From Superficieibacter sp. HKU1 (GTDB taxonomy: Bacteria > Pseudomonadota > Gammaproteobacteria > Enterobacterales > Enterobacteriaceae), in assembly GCF_029319185.1 (NCBI RefSeq), contig NZ_CP119754.1, positions 3,472,001 through 3,536,000 of the forward strand: a stretch of DNA of 64,000 nucleotides. The letters are read 5' to 3'. The notes beneath the pieces were generated by a model. It was not told the origin of the DNA. It saw only the letters and a program-made list of their open reading frames with translations, and did not search any database. Positions 1 through 11,500 of the stretch are shown here, in pieces (the stretch's first letter is position 1; each line of letters starts with the position of its first letter). The position numbers and the translations under genes were made by a program.

Positions 1-3000
1 GACGGCAATCACGCGCTGACCGTTACCGCGACCGACGCAGCGAATAATACCAGCCCGCCCGGCGCTGCATTTACGCTGGTCGTCGATACCCTCGCGCCGC
101 CGACGCCCGTTATTGAGGCCATTACGGACGATACGGGACTTATCACCGATACGCCGATCACTGCCGATCCTCGCCCGACGCTGAGCGGCAATGGTGAAGC
201 GGGCAGTACGATAACGATTTATGACAACGGCACGCCGATCGGGAGCGTGCTGGTGGCAGAGGATGGCAGCTGGCGCTTTACGCCAGACAGCGATTTGAGC
301 GAAGGCCAGCACGCGTTGACGCTCACCGCGCAGGATGCTGCCGGCAACACCAGCGCGACCTCGACGCCGGTTAACCTCAACGTAGATATTACTGCGCCTG
401 ACGCGCCAGCCGTTCCGCTCATCAACGACAATACCGGGAGTATTACCGGGCCGGTGGCGGACAGTCAGCCAACGGATGAAACCCGCCCGGTGCTGACCGG
501 TAACGGCGAAGCGGGGACGATGATCACCGCCTGGCGCGGCAACGAGATGATTGGCACCGCAATGGTCGATAGCGACGGTAGCTGGAATTTGACCCCGGAT
601 ACGCCGCTGGCGCACGGCAACCATGTGCTGCGCTTTACCGCCACCGACCAGGCCGGAAACATCAGCGAGCCGTCAGAGCCGTTAACCATTACCGTTGACC
701 TGATCGCGCCCGACGCCCCGACCGATCTGGCGGTTTCCGTTGATGGCGCAACGGTTACCGGGTCGGCGGAAGCCGGAAGTCTGATCACCATTACCGATGC
801 CAGTGGTAACGTACTGGGATCGGCCGCCGCCAACAGCGACGGCAGTTTCTCGGTCAATATCGCGCCGTCGCAGACGAACGGCGAAGCGCTGCTGGCCACC
901 GCCCGCGACAGCGCCGGAAACAGCGGGCCGTCGGCGGACTTTACCGGTTCCACCTCTGGCTATCCGGATGTACCGACCATTATCTCGGTCTCTGATGATG
1001 TGGGCACCATCAGAGGAAATCTGACCAGCGGTCAGCATACCGATGATACCCAGCCAACGTTAAGCGGCACCGGTGAGCCGGGCGCGACAATTACCGTTTA
1101 TCTCAACGGTGACGCGGTGGATAGCGTTCTGGCAGACGACGCTGGCAACTGGCGTTACACGCCGACTGAGCCGCTGGCGGAGGGGGAAAACGCCTTTACC
1201 TTTACCGTTACCGCAACCAACAGCAACGGCACCAGCGGCGAGTCTCAGCCTTTTACCATCGTGGTGGATACCGTCGCCCCGGATGCGCCGGTGATTGCCG
1301 AAGTGATTGATGATGCCGGAAGTATTACCGGCGCCATCGCCAACGGTCAAACCACAGACGATCGTCAGCCGACGCTGGGCGGCAGCACCGAGCCCGGAGC
1401 AACGCTGACCTTCTATGATAACGGTGTGCAGATTGGCAGTGTGCAGGCCGATGACAGCGGCAGCTGGCGTTTTACGCCGGACGCGCCGCTGGCCGAGGGC
1501 GGCCACAGTATCACCGTCACCGCGACCGACACGGCGGGGAACGTCAGCGCAGCCTCCCCGGCGTTCAGCTTTACAGTGACTACCGCCGCGCCAGACGTGC
1601 CCGCGATTACCGCTGCCGCTGACGACGCAGGCCCAGTGACCGGCGCGTTAAGCAGCGGGCAAACCACCGATGACACGCAACCACAGCTGAGCGGTACGGC
1701 CGCCGCCGGTAGCCAGATTGTTATTTACGATAACGGCGCTGAACTGGGCGTCACTACCGCTGACGGAGAGGGGCGCTGGAGTTTTACGCCTCCTGCCGCA
1801 CTAAGCGAAGGCAACCATGACTTTACCGTCACCGCGGCCGATGCTGCGGGTAACGTCAGCGCCGCCTCGCCTGCCTTCACGCTGATTATCGACGTTACCG
1901 CGCCGGATGCGCCTACTCTGCCCGTTATTAATGACGATGCTGGCAGCATCACCGGTCCGCTGGTGGACGGTCAGTCAACCGACGATACGCGCCCGACCCT
2001 GAGCGGCAGCGGCGAAGCAGGCACTCTTATCACTATTTATGACGGCGATACGGTTACAGGTACGGTCGTCGTTGGTGATGATGGACAATGGAGCTTTACC
2101 CCGGAAACAGCGCTGGCGGAGGGTGAACATACCCTGACCTTTACCGCCACCGATCCCGCCGGAAACGTGAGCCAGCCGTCCGCGCCTGTCACCTTCGTGG
2201 TGGACACCACGCCGCCTGCCGCACCGACCGGCCTGACGATCGGCGAAGAGGGTGTTAACGTTACCGGCAACGCGGAGGCCGGTAGTCAGGTAACCATTAT
2301 TGATGCAGGCGGTACGGTGCTCGGCACCGGTACGGCGGCTGATGACGGCAGCTTTACCGTTGTTATCACGCCAGCACAAACGGCGGGGCAACCGCTTACC
2401 GCCGTCGCGCAGGATAGCGCGGGCAACAGCGGCCCGGCGGCAAACTTCACCGCCACGAACTCCGGCTTCCCGGCCGTGCCGACGATTATCTCTGCCACGG
2501 ACGATGTGGGCGCGGTAACCGGCACGCTGTCCAGCGGGCAGGCTACCGACGATACGCAGCCCACCTTCACCGGCAGCGGCGAAGCGGGCACAACCGTCAC
2601 GCTGTATGACGGCGGTACGGCGATTGGCAGCGCCACGGTAAATAACGATGGAAGCTGGAGCATTACCCCCGACGCGCCGCTGACGGAGGGCGCGCATAGC
2701 CTGACCGTTGTCGCTACCGATCCGGCGGGCAACGTCGGCCCGGCGTCGCCGGAGGTCACCCTGACCGTCGATACGCTGGCACCTGCGGTTCCGGTCATCA
2801 ACGCGATTATTGATAATCAGGGGCCCATAAACGGACCGCTGCTGGAGGCGCAGGTCACCGATGCGACGCTTCCGGTAATTACCGGTTCCGGCGAAGCGGG
2901 AACCACCCTTAGCATTCTGGATAACGGCACGGAAATCGGCACCGCGCAGGTTAATGAACAGGGAGAATGGACTTTCACCCCTGCCAGCCCGCTGGGCGAA

Positions 3001-6000
3001 GGGCCGCACGCGATCACCGCGATCGCCAGCGATGCGGCAGGTAACGCCAGCGCGCCGTCCGCCGCCGTTACCTTTAACGTCGATCTGACGCCGCCTGCTG
3101 TACCAGTACTGCCAGGGTTAACGGATGATGTCGGCCCCATCACCGGGGCAATAGCCAACGGCGCGCGCACCGATGATAGCCAACCGACATTGACCGGCAG
3201 CGGAGAACCCGGCACAACCATTACGCTCTATGACGGCAGCACCGTTCTCGGTACGGTGCCGGTGGAGGCCGATGGCGCATGGACCTTCACGCCAGCCACG
3301 CCGCTGGCAGAGGGTACCCATACGCTGACCTTTATCGCTACCGACGCGGCGGGTAACGCCAGCCAGCCGTCCGCTGCGATCCGCGTTGTGGTGGACACCA
3401 CGCCGCCTGCCGCCCCGGGCGATCTGGCGGTCTCCCCGCAGGGCACCACCGTCACCGGAACGGCGGAAGCCGGCAGCCGCGTGACCATTACTGACGCCAC
3501 CGGCAATGTGGTGCTGGGAAGTGGAACCGCAAACCCTGACGGCACCTTCAGCATCGGCATCTCTCCGGCCCAGACCGCCGGGGAATCCCTGCTGGCGCAG
3601 GCCACCGACAGCGCCGGTAACGTCGGTCCCGCCGCGCCGTTTACCGCCACCGACTCCGGCATCCCGGATGTACCGGTTATTGTCTCCGTCAGTGATGACG
3701 TGGGCCCGCTGGTGGGGGATCTGAGCAACGGTCAGCGCACCGACGACACGCAACCGACCATCACCGGTACCGGCGAGCCGGGTGCGACCATCACGATTTA
3801 TAACAACGGCGCAGAAATGGGCACCGCGCTGGCCGACGCCAGCGGCAACTGGACCTTTACCCCGACCGATCCGCTGGCGGAAGGGGAAAACAGCGTAACC
3901 TTTACCGTAACGGCTACTAACGGCAACGGTACCAGCGATGAAACTCAGCCGTTCACGCTGATCGTCGATACCGTCGCGCCGGATGCGCCTGTCATCGGTC
4001 AGGTGGTGGACGATGTGGAAGGCGGCACCGGCCCGCTGACCAGCGGCCAGCCGTCGAACGATCCGCAGCCGACGCTCAGCGGGACCGCCGAAGCGAACGC
4101 AACCATTACGGTTTATGATGGCGCAACGGCAATCGGCAGCGTGCAGGCAAACGCTAACGGCGTCTGGAGCTTCACGCCGCCAGCGCCGCTTGCCAGCGGC
4201 ACGCATCCGCTGACGGTGGTCGCCACTGACAGTGCGGGCAATAGCAGCACGCCGTCAGCCGCCTTCACTCTGCAAATTGACACCGCCGCGCCTACCGCCC
4301 CGCTGATAGTGTCGGTCACCGATGATATCGCCCCTGGTACCGGCCCGGTCACCAGCGGCCAGCCAACCAACGATAGCCAGCCGACCTTCAGCGGCACCGG
4401 CGAAGCGGGCTCAACCGTTACGCTGTACAGCGACGGCGCGGCAATTGGCAGCGCGCGGGTCAGCGATGCAGGCAACTGGACCCTGACCCCGGCGCAGCCG
4501 CTGGCCGACGGCACCCACCTCATCACCGCCTCGGCAACCGACGCGGCAGGTAATAGCGGGCCGCTTTCAGCGGGCTTTACGCTGGTAGTGGATCTCAGCG
4601 GACCGCAAGCGCCGATCCTGAACGCCATTACGGATGATACCGGCAGCGTCACCGGCCCTCTTACTGCGGGCCAGACGACGGACGATACCCGTCCGGCACT
4701 CAGCGGCAGCGCTGAACCAAACGCCAGTGTGCAGATCTTTGATAACGGTATCGCCATCGGCAGCGCCCCGGTGAACGAAAACGGCGAGTGGAGCTTTACG
4801 CCGACAACGGCGCTGGCGGAGGGCGTGCATAACTTTACCGTAACGGCGACCGACGCCTCCGGCAACACCGGACCGGCCTCGGCGGCCTTTGCCATTAACA
4901 TTGATACGACCGCACCTGTAACACCGTTAATTGACAGCGTCAGCGATGATAACGGCAGCGTGACCGGTCCGCTCGTCAGCGGCCAGACCACCGACGACAC
5001 GCTCCCGACGCTGAGCGGCAGCGGCGAACCGGGCGATACCGTCCGGCTGTACGATGACGGCATTGAGATCGCGTCGGCGCAGGTTAACGATGACGGTATC
5101 TGGAGCCTGACGCCGGATGCCCCTCTGGGCAGCGGCAGCCATCCGTTAACCGTCACCGCTACCGACGCCGCGGGCAACAGCAGCGCGCCGTCGCCGGTAT
5201 TTAACGTCGTGATCGACCTTACCGCTCCGGCCGCGCCGGTGATTGCCAGTGTGACAGATGACTCCACCGGCACGTCACAACCGTTGACCAGCGGCCAGCT
5301 CACCCGCGACGCGCAGCCTGCGCTGAGTGGCACCGCAGAAGCGGGCGCTACGGTACGCATTTTCGATAACGGCACGGAAATTGGTGCGGTACAGGCTGAT
5401 GACAGCGGCAACTGGCGCTTTACCCCGGATACTGCGCTGGGCGAAGGGTCGCACGATCTTACCGTCAGCGCCACCGACAGCGCAGGCAATACCGGCCCGG
5501 CCTCGGCAGCCTTTACGGTTGTGGTGGATCTCACCGCGCCGCAGGCCGCTACGCCGGTGGTAACAGATGATACCGGACCGATCACCGGCGTGCTGGCGGA
5601 TGGTCAGCGCACCGATGACACCCGCCCTGCCCTGAGCGGCAGCGGCGAGCCGGGCAACCAGATCGTTCTGTTTGATAACGGGATTGAGATGGGTAACGTC
5701 ACGGTGGGCACCGACGGACAGTGGCGCTTTACCCCGGATGCGCCGCTTGCCGAAGGCGAGCATAGCTTCACCGTGCGGGAAACTGACAGCGTCGGCAACG
5801 TCAGCCAGCCGTCTGCCGCCATCGCCATCATTATTGACGTCACCCCGCCGGAGGCTGCGTTCATTACGACCGTGGCACAGGATGGCACCACGGTCAGCGG
5901 GACGGCGGAGGCCGGGGCGTTAATCACCATTGTTAACGCCGACAACGTACAAATTGGCAGCGGGACCGTAAATACCGACGGCACCTTTGTCGTGCGCCTC

Positions 6001-8493
6001 TCCCCGGCGCAGACCATGAGCCAGCCGCTGGAAGCGCGTATTCAGGACAGCGCGGGCAACGTTGGCGAACCGACAGCGTTTACCGGGTCCGACTCCGGTC
6101 TGCCGGATGCGCCGACCATCGCCACCGTTACTGATGACGCGGGCACCCTGACCGGCAATCTGACCGCAGGCCAGGCCACGGACGATACCCGGCCGTTGCT
6201 GAGCGGAACGGCGGAAGCTAACGCGCAGATTACGCTGTACAACAATGGCGTTGAGCTGGGCAGCGTGACCGCTGATGCCGATGGCAACTGGAACTTCACG
6301 CCGGAAACAGCGCTGGAAGAGGGACCGCACCAGTTCACCGCCACGGCGACTACCGCGGCAGGAACCAGCGGACTTTCCGCACCGTTCGCCATCGTGGTGG
6401 ATACCGTTGCGCCTGACGCGCCGGAGGATCTGGCGGTCAGCAGCGATGGCCTCACCGTCACTGGCAGCGCGGAAGCGGGCAGCAGTATCGCCATTACCAG
6501 TACCGCAGGCACGCTGCTCGGTAATGCCGTCGCAGGCGAGGATGGCAATTTCCGCGTCACGCTTAACGCGCCGCAGACTAACGGCCAGCAGTTAACCGCC
6601 ATCGCGACCGATGCGGCGGGCAACAGCAGCCAGCCTACCCGCACCGGCGCAGGAGATACCACTGCGCCTGTGGCGCCGCTGGAGCTGGCGATCACCCCGG
6701 ATGGCGCTGTCGTCACCGGGCGCGCTGAGCCGGGCAGCACCGTCACCATCGTTAACGCCAGTAATGAAAATGTGGGCAGTGGCCTGGTGGACGATAACGG
6801 CAATTTCAGCATCGAACTGACCACGCCGCAGATCACCGGCGAGCTGTTAAGCGCCACGGCGACCGATACGGCAAACAATACCGGACCGGCAGCCACCGTC
6901 GCCACGCCGGATCTGACGCCGCCAGCCTCGCCGTCAGATCTGCTGGTCTCTGAAGACGGCACCACCCTGTCAGGCAGCGCGGAAGCGGGCAGCACGGTGA
7001 CGGTGACCGGACCGGATAACGCACCGCTCGGCAGCGCCACGGCGGATGACGACGGTCGCTTTAGCGTAACCCTGACTACGCCGCAAACCAACGGCGAGCC
7101 GTTGAGCGCGACGGCCACCGATGCCGCAGCGAACGAGGGTCCCGCAGCCACGGTTAACGCCCCGGACATCACCGCGCCGCAGCCGCCGACCATCACCAGC
7201 GTGGTCGATGACGTGCCGGAATTCACCGGTGCCTTGACCGACGGCCAGAGCACCAACGACCCGCGTCCGACGCTGAATGGCACCGCCGAGGCCAATTCCA
7301 CAGTACGCATCTTTGACGGAGAAACCGAGATTGGTTCGGTGACGGCGGACGCCAGCGGTGTCTGGAGCTTTACGCCTGAGATCGCGCTGAGCACCGGCGG
7401 GCATGTGTTGACCGTCACCGCCACCGACGGCGACGGCAACGTCAGCCAGCCGTCTGCCGCCTTCAGTCTGGTCGTGGATACGGTTATGCCGCAGATCCCG
7501 GCGATTACGCTGGTGACTGACGATACTGCGCCGGTCACCGGACAACTCGCCAGCGGACAAAGCACCAACGACACGCGTCCGACGCTTTCCGGCATCGGCG
7601 AGATCGGCGCTACGGTGACGATTTTCGATAACGGAACGGCGATCGGCAGCGCGCAGGTGGGCGAAACCGGTAGCTGGACCTTTACCCCTGACACCGCGCT
7701 GGCGGCAGGCCCGCACAGTCTGCGGGTCAGCGCCACCGATGGCGTGGGCAATACCAGCGCCCTCTCCACGCCGTTTACGCTGACGGTAGATACCTGCGCG
7801 CCCGCAACGCCGGTCATCAGCGCGGTGATTGACGATACCGGCAGCATCACCGGGCCGTTAACCAGCGGACAGCGAACCGACGACGCGCGGCCCGCGCTGA
7901 GCGGGACGGCGGAGGCGAACAGCACTGTTCGTATCCTCGACAACGGCACGCTGATTGGCACCGTCCAGGCCGGCAATAATGGCACCTGGAGCTTTACCCC
8001 AACTGCGCCGCTGGCAAACGGCGCGCATACCCTGACCGTTACCGCCACCGATGCCGCGGGTAACGTCAGCCCCGCCGCCAGCTTCGGCCTGACGGTGGAT
8101 ACCCGCGCCCCTGCCGCGCCGACGATCGCTGCCGTCAATGATGACGTCGGCAGCGTGACCGGCAGTCTGACTCGCGGGCAGAGTACCGATGATACCCGTC
8201 CGCAGCTGAACGGCAGCGGCGAGCCGGGTGCAACCATCAACCTGTATGATAATGGTACGCTGATCGGCAGCACTACCGTCGCCACTGGCGGGAGCTGGAG
8301 CTTCACGCCGACTACCGCGCTGACCGAAGGCACTCATGCCCTGACCGCCGTCGCCGTGGATGTGGCCGGTAACGCCAGCCCGGCCTCCGCCGCGTTTACC
8401 GTGGTGGTGGATACCACCGCCCCGGCCATCCCCGTCCTCGCCGCGGTAACTGACGACGTGCCGGAAGGCACTGGCAGCCTGATTTCAGGGTAG
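1..8493 (+). CDS. BapA-like giant Ig-repeat adhesin, 5'-truncated by the window and ended by an in-frame amber codon
   Basis: The reading frame is open from base 1, so the true start and N-terminal region lie upstream of the window. It encodes tandem bacterial Ig-like units. Long units of about 104 residues carry the pattern DDxG..TGxLxxGQxTDDTxPxLSG, then a GxWxFTP block and TATDAAGN, ending VDTxAPxxP. Short units of about 85 residues begin with motifs like DGxxVTGSAEAGS. This architecture is that of Salmonella BapA and related type I-secreted biofilm adhesins. The frame stops at TAG 8491-8493, where sister units have Gln (SGQ), and the same repeat frame continues directly afterwards. The exporter genes follow downstream at 15.1-19.9 kb. 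Unless the amber is suppressed or is an assembly error, the product lacks the C-terminal secretion signal and cannot be exported. Family assignment is confident; the exact name is inferred. Confidence 0.85.
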   Translation, partial: DGNHALTVTATDAANNTSPPGAAFTLVVDTLAPPTPVIEAITDDTGLITDTPITADPRPTLSGNGEAGSTITIYDNGTPIGSVLVAEDGSWRFTPDSDLSEGQHALTLTAQDAAGNTSATSTPVNLNVDITAPDAPAVPLINDNTGSITGPVADSQPTDETRPVLTGNGEAGTMITAWRGNEMIGTAMVDSDGSWNLTPDTPLAHGNHVLRFTATDQAGNISEPSEPLTITVDLIAPDAPTDLAVSVDGATVTGSAEAGSLITITDASGNVLGSAAANSDGSFSVNIAPSQTNGEALLATARDSAGNSGPSADFTGSTSGYPDVPTIISVSDDVGTIRGNLTSGQHTDDTQPTLSGTGEPGATITVYLNGDAVDSVLADDAGNWRYTPTEPLAEGENAFTFTVTATNSNGTSGESQPFTIVVDTVAPDAPVIAEVIDDAGSITGAIANGQTTDDRQPTLGGSTEPGATLTFYDNGVQIGSVQADDSGSWRFTPDAPLAEGGHSITVTATDTAGNVSAASPAFSFTVTTAAPDVPAITAAADDAGPVTGALSSGQTTDDTQPQLSGTAAAGSQIVIYDNGAELGVTTADGEGRWSFTPPAALSEGNHDFTVTAADAAGNVSAASPAFTLIIDVTAPDAPTLPVINDDAGSITGPLVDGQSTDDTRPTLSGSGEAGTLITIYDGDTVTGTVVVGDDGQWSFTPETALAEGEHTLTFTATDPAGNVSQPSAPVTFVVDTTPPAAPTGLTIGEEGVNVTGNAEAGSQVTIIDAGGTVLGTGTAADDGSFTVVITPAQTAGQPLTAVAQDSAGNSGPAANFTATNSGFPAVPTIISATDDVGAVTGTLSSGQATDDTQPTFTGSGEAGTTVTLYDGGTAIGSATVNNDGSWSITPDAPLTEGAHSLTVVATDPAGNVGPASPEVTLTVDTLAPAVPVINAIIDNQGPINGPLLEAQVTDATLPVITGSGEAGTTLSILDNGTEIGTAQVNEQGEWTFTPASPLGEGPHAITAIASDAAGNASAPSAAVTFNVDLTPPAVPVLPGLTDDVGPITGAIANGARTDDSQPTLTGSGEPGTTITLYDGSTVLGTVPVEADGAWTFTPATPLAEGTHTLTFIATDAAGNASQPSAAIRVVVDTTPPAAPGDLAVSPQGTTVTGTAEAGSRVTITDATGNVVLGSGTANPDGTFSIGISPAQTAGESLLAQATDSAGNVGPAAPFTATDSGIPDVPVIVSVSDDVGPLVGDLSNGQRTDDTQPTITGTGEPGATITIYNNGAEMGTALADASGNWTFTPTDPLAEGENSVTFTVTATNGNGTSDETQPFTLIVDTVAPDAPVIGQVVDDVEGGTGPLTSGQPSNDPQPTLSGTAEANATITVYDGATAIGSVQANANGVWSFTPPAPLASGTHPLTVVATDSAGNSSTPSAAFTLQIDTAAPTAPLIVSVTDDIAPGTGPVTSGQPTNDSQPTFSGTGEAGSTVTLYSDGAAIGSARVSDAGNWTLTPAQPLADGTHLITASATDAAGNSGPLSAGFTLVVDLSGPQAPILNAITDDTGSVTGPLTAGQTTDDTRPALSGSAEPNASVQIFDNGIAIGSAPVNENGEWSFTPTTALAEGVHNFTVTATDASGNTGPASAAFAINIDTTAPVTPLIDSVSDDNGSVTGPLVSGQTTDDTLPTLSGSGEPGDTVRLYDDGIEIASAQVNDDGIWSLTPDAPLGSGSHPLTVTATDAAGNSSAPSPVFNVVIDLTAPAAPVIASVTDDSTGTSQPLTSGQLTRDAQPALSGTAEAGATVRIFDNGTEIGAVQADDSGNWRFTPDTALGEGSHDLTVSATDSAGNTGPASAAFTVVVDLTAPQAATPVVTDDTGPITGVLADGQRTDDTRPALSGSGEPGNQIVLFDNGIEMGNVTVGTDGQWRFTPDAPLAEGEHSFTVRETDSVGNVSQPSAAIAIIIDVTPPEAAFITTVAQDGTTVSGTAEAGALITIVNADNVQIGSGTVNTDGTFVVRLSPAQTMSQPLEARIQDSAGNVGEPTAFTGSDSGLPDAPTIATVTDDAGTLTGNLTAGQATDDTRPLLSGTAEANAQITLYNNGVELGSVTADADGNWNFTPETALEEGPHQFTATATTAAGTSGLSAPFAIVVDTVAPDAPEDLAVSSDGLTVTGSAEAGSSIAITSTAGTLLGNAVAGEDGNFRVTLNAPQTNGQQLTAIATDAAGNSSQPTRTGAGDTTAPVAPLELAITPDGAVVTGRAEPGSTVTIVNASNENVGSGLVDDNGNFSIELTTPQITGELLSATATDTANNTGPAATVATPDLTPPASPSDLLVSEDGTTLSGSAEAGSTVTVTGPDNAPLGSATADDDGRFSVTLTTPQTNGEPLSATATDAAANEGPAATVNAPDITAPQPPTITSVVDDVPEFTGALTDGQSTNDPRPTLNGTAEANSTVRIFDGETEIGSVTADASGVWSFTPEIALSTGGHVLTVTATDGDGNVSQPSAAFSLVVDTVMPQIPAITLVTDDTAPVTGQLASGQSTNDTRPTLSGIGEIGATVTIFDNGTAIGSAQVGETGSWTFTPDTALAAGPHSLRVSATDGVGNTSALSTPFTLTVDTCAPATPVISAVIDDTGSITGPLTSGQRTDDARPALSGTAEANSTVRILDNGTLIGTVQAGNNGTWSFTPTAPLANGAHTLTVTATDAAGNVSPAASFGLTVDTRAPAAPTIAAVNDDVGSVTGSLTRGQSTDDTRPQLNGSGEPGATINLYDNGTLIGSTTVATGGSWSFTPTTALTEGTHALTAVAVDVAGNASPASAAFTVVVDTTAPAIPVLAAVTDDVPEGTGSLISG
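8491..8493 (+). other. In-frame amber (TAG) nonsense codon within an adhesin repeat
   Basis: The local reading is L-I-S-G-[TAG]-Q-T-N-D-T-Q-P, where paralogous units read S-G-Q-x-x-N-D-x-Q-P. TAG therefore occupies the conserved Gln codon of the repeat, and one C-to-T transition (CAG to TAG) explains it. There is no frame change on either side of it. Confidence 0.9.
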
Positions 8494-8589
8494 CAGACCA
8501 ACGACACGCAGCCGACCCTGAGCGGCAGTGGCACGCCGGGCGATACCATTACCGTCTATGACGGCGATGATACGCTCGGGACAGCGCTG

Positions 8590-11500
8590 GTGGATCCCGA
8601 CGGCAGCTGGCGCTTTACGCCAGCCGCGCCGCTGGAGGTGGGCGAGCACAGCTTTACGCTGACCGCCACCGATCCGGCAGGCAACGCCAGCGGTCCGTCT
8701 GCGCCTTTCGTCATCGACGTACAGACCGCCATACCGGCTACCCCAGTGCTGCTCAGCGTTGAAGATAACGTCGGCGCAGAGACCGGCCCGCTTGCCAGCG
8801 GCGATCTGAGCGATGACAACCTGCCAACGCTCACCGGCACCGCGCCGGTAAACAGCACCGTCACCATTTACAATGACGGCACGGCGATTGGCACCACGCT
8901 GGCGGACGACGCGGGGAACTGGCGCTTTACGCCGTCCACCCCGCTGGCAGACGGTCTGTATACGCTGACCGTCACCGCCACCGATGCCGCGGGTAACGTC
9001 AGCGCGGCCACCGCGCCGTTCTCCTTCACCATAGACGCCACCGCGCCTGCCGCGCCGACCATTAATGCGGTAGAAGATAACGTCGGGCCGTTCACCGCGC
9101 CGCTGACCAACGGCGGCTATACCGATGATACCCAGCCGCTGATCCGCGGCACGGCTGAAGCGGGTAGCACGGTGACGCTGTACGCCAACGACGAGCAAAT
9201 CGGCACGGCGGACGTCGACGATGCCGGCAACTGGACCTTTACCCCGGCCACCCCGCTGGGCGAGGGAAATTATGTTCTGACCGTCAGCGCGACGGACGCG
9301 GCGGGCAACGCCAGCGGACGCTCTGCCTCGTTTACCCTTAACGTGGACCTGACCGCGCCGGATGCGCCGGACAACCTGACCACCCCTGGCGACGGCACCT
9401 CGGTGTCGGGCACGGCGGAGGCTGGCGCGACGGCCATTGTCAGCGATGCGCTGGGGAACGTGCTGGGCAGCGCGGTTATCGGCGAGGATCGCAACTTTAC
9501 CGTCACCCTGACCCCGGCGCAGACCAGCGGCTCGCCGCTGACCGTCGTCGTTCAGGATGCGGCAGGCAATATCAGCGATCCAACCGTGTTCCCGGCCTCG
9601 AACTCGGGCCTGCCATCGGTGCCGGTGATCACCGCCATCGCCGATGATGTTGGTCCGCTGACGGGGAATCTGACCAACGGCCAGAGCACAGACGATAATC
9701 AGCTTTCGCTGAGTGGCACCGCCCAGCCGGACGTGCTGGTAACGATCATTGTCGATGGTGCAATCGTGGATACCGTGGAGGCCGATGCCGATGCCGGTGG
9801 CGCGTGGTCGTACAACCTGCCCGCAACGCTTGCCGACGGTCCGCATACCTTCGCGGTGAATGCCACCAACGCAAACGGTACGGGCGGCACCTCCTCGCCG
9901 GTCACGATTATCGTTGATACCGTCGCGCCGGAGGCACCGGTTATTACCGACGTCACCGACAATGTCGATGCGCTGACCGGCCCGCTGGTCAGCGGCCAGG
10001 TCACCAACGATGCGCAGCCTGGGCTGAGCGGTACGACGGAAGCCGGGGCGACGGTCACTATTTACGATAACGACGAACTGCTGGGCAGCGTCGTGGCGGA
10101 TGCTGAGGGCAACTGGAGCTTTACCCCGGCCGCCGCGCTGAGCGAAGGCGAGCACGCGCTGACAGCCATCGCCACCGACGCGGCGGGCAATACCGGCCCG
10201 GCCTCGTCGCCGTTCACGGTGGTGGTGGATACCCTCGCGCCAGTACAACCCGTGCTGACCAGCGTGGTGGATAACGTCGGCACCGTTACCGGGCCACTCG
10301 TCTCCGGCCAGACGACCGACGACACCACGCCGACGCTCAACGGTACCGCTGAGGCTAACGCCACGGTGCTGATTTTTGACAACGGTGCACAGATTGGCAG
10401 CGCACAGGCCAGCGATAGCGGAGCCTGGACCTTTACCCCGACGACAGCCCTCGCCAGCGGGCCGCACAGCTTCACGCTGAGCGCGGTGGATGCCGCAGGC
10501 AATACCGGACCAGCCACGGCAGGATTTGATATCACCATCAATACCGCTGCGCCAGCCACGCCTGTCATCGCCAGCATTACCGATGATGTCGGTGCGATTA
10601 CCGGTGCGCTGGCGCAGGACCAGGTCACCGATGACGCCCGGCCGCTCCTCAGCGGGACGGGCGTCACGGGCGCGACCGTGCAAATCCTCGATAACGGGGC
10701 ATCGATCGGCACCGTGCTGGTCGATAATACGGGCGCATGGACCTTTACGCCTGACGCGCCGCTGGCAGACGGGGTACACCGATTTACCGCCACTGCCAGC
10801 GATGCGGCGGGCAACACCAGCGCCGCCTCCCCGGCCTTTAGCATTACGGTGGATACCACAGCCCCGGCCGCGCCGGGCATTGTCTCCGTCGTCGATGCGA
10901 CCGGTCCGCTGACCGGGGCGCTGACATCGGGACAAACCACGGACGAAACGCGCCCGACGCTGAGCGGCAGCGCGGAAGCGGGTTCGACGCTGCAAGTGCT
11001 TGATAACGGCGTGGAAATCGGCGTCGTGACGGTGGGCGGCACCGGCAACTGGATCTTTACGCCGGATGAGCCGCTGGCGGAGGGTCCGCATGCCTTGACG
11101 GTAGTGGCGACCGACGCGGCAGGCAATACCGGCCCGGCGTCGGCGGCGTTTGATGTTATTGTAGACACTACCGCGCCGGTGGCCCCGGCTATCACCAGCA
11201 TTACTGACGATGTCGGCAGCGTGACCGGTCCGCTGGCAGGCGGCCAGTCTACCGACGACACGCGGCCTTTGCTGCGCGGCACCAGCGAAGCGGGAGCCAC
11301 GGTGCAGATCCTGGATAACGGCGTGGCTATCGGCTCGACGCAGGCGAATGAGGCTGGCGAATGGAGCTTCACCCCTGAAACCGCGCTTGCTAACGGCAGT
11401 CACGCTTTCACCGCTGTCGCCACCGATCCGGCAGGCAACAGCGGCCCGGCGTCCGATCCGTTTACCGTCGTTGTCGATACCGTGCTGCCCGCCGCGCCGG

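Noticed and set aside
8491..8493. Programmed recoding (pyrrolysine or stop readthrough) at the amber codon
   Set aside because: No readthrough context or pylT-like feature is visible, and the repeat alignment explains it by one C-to-T change.
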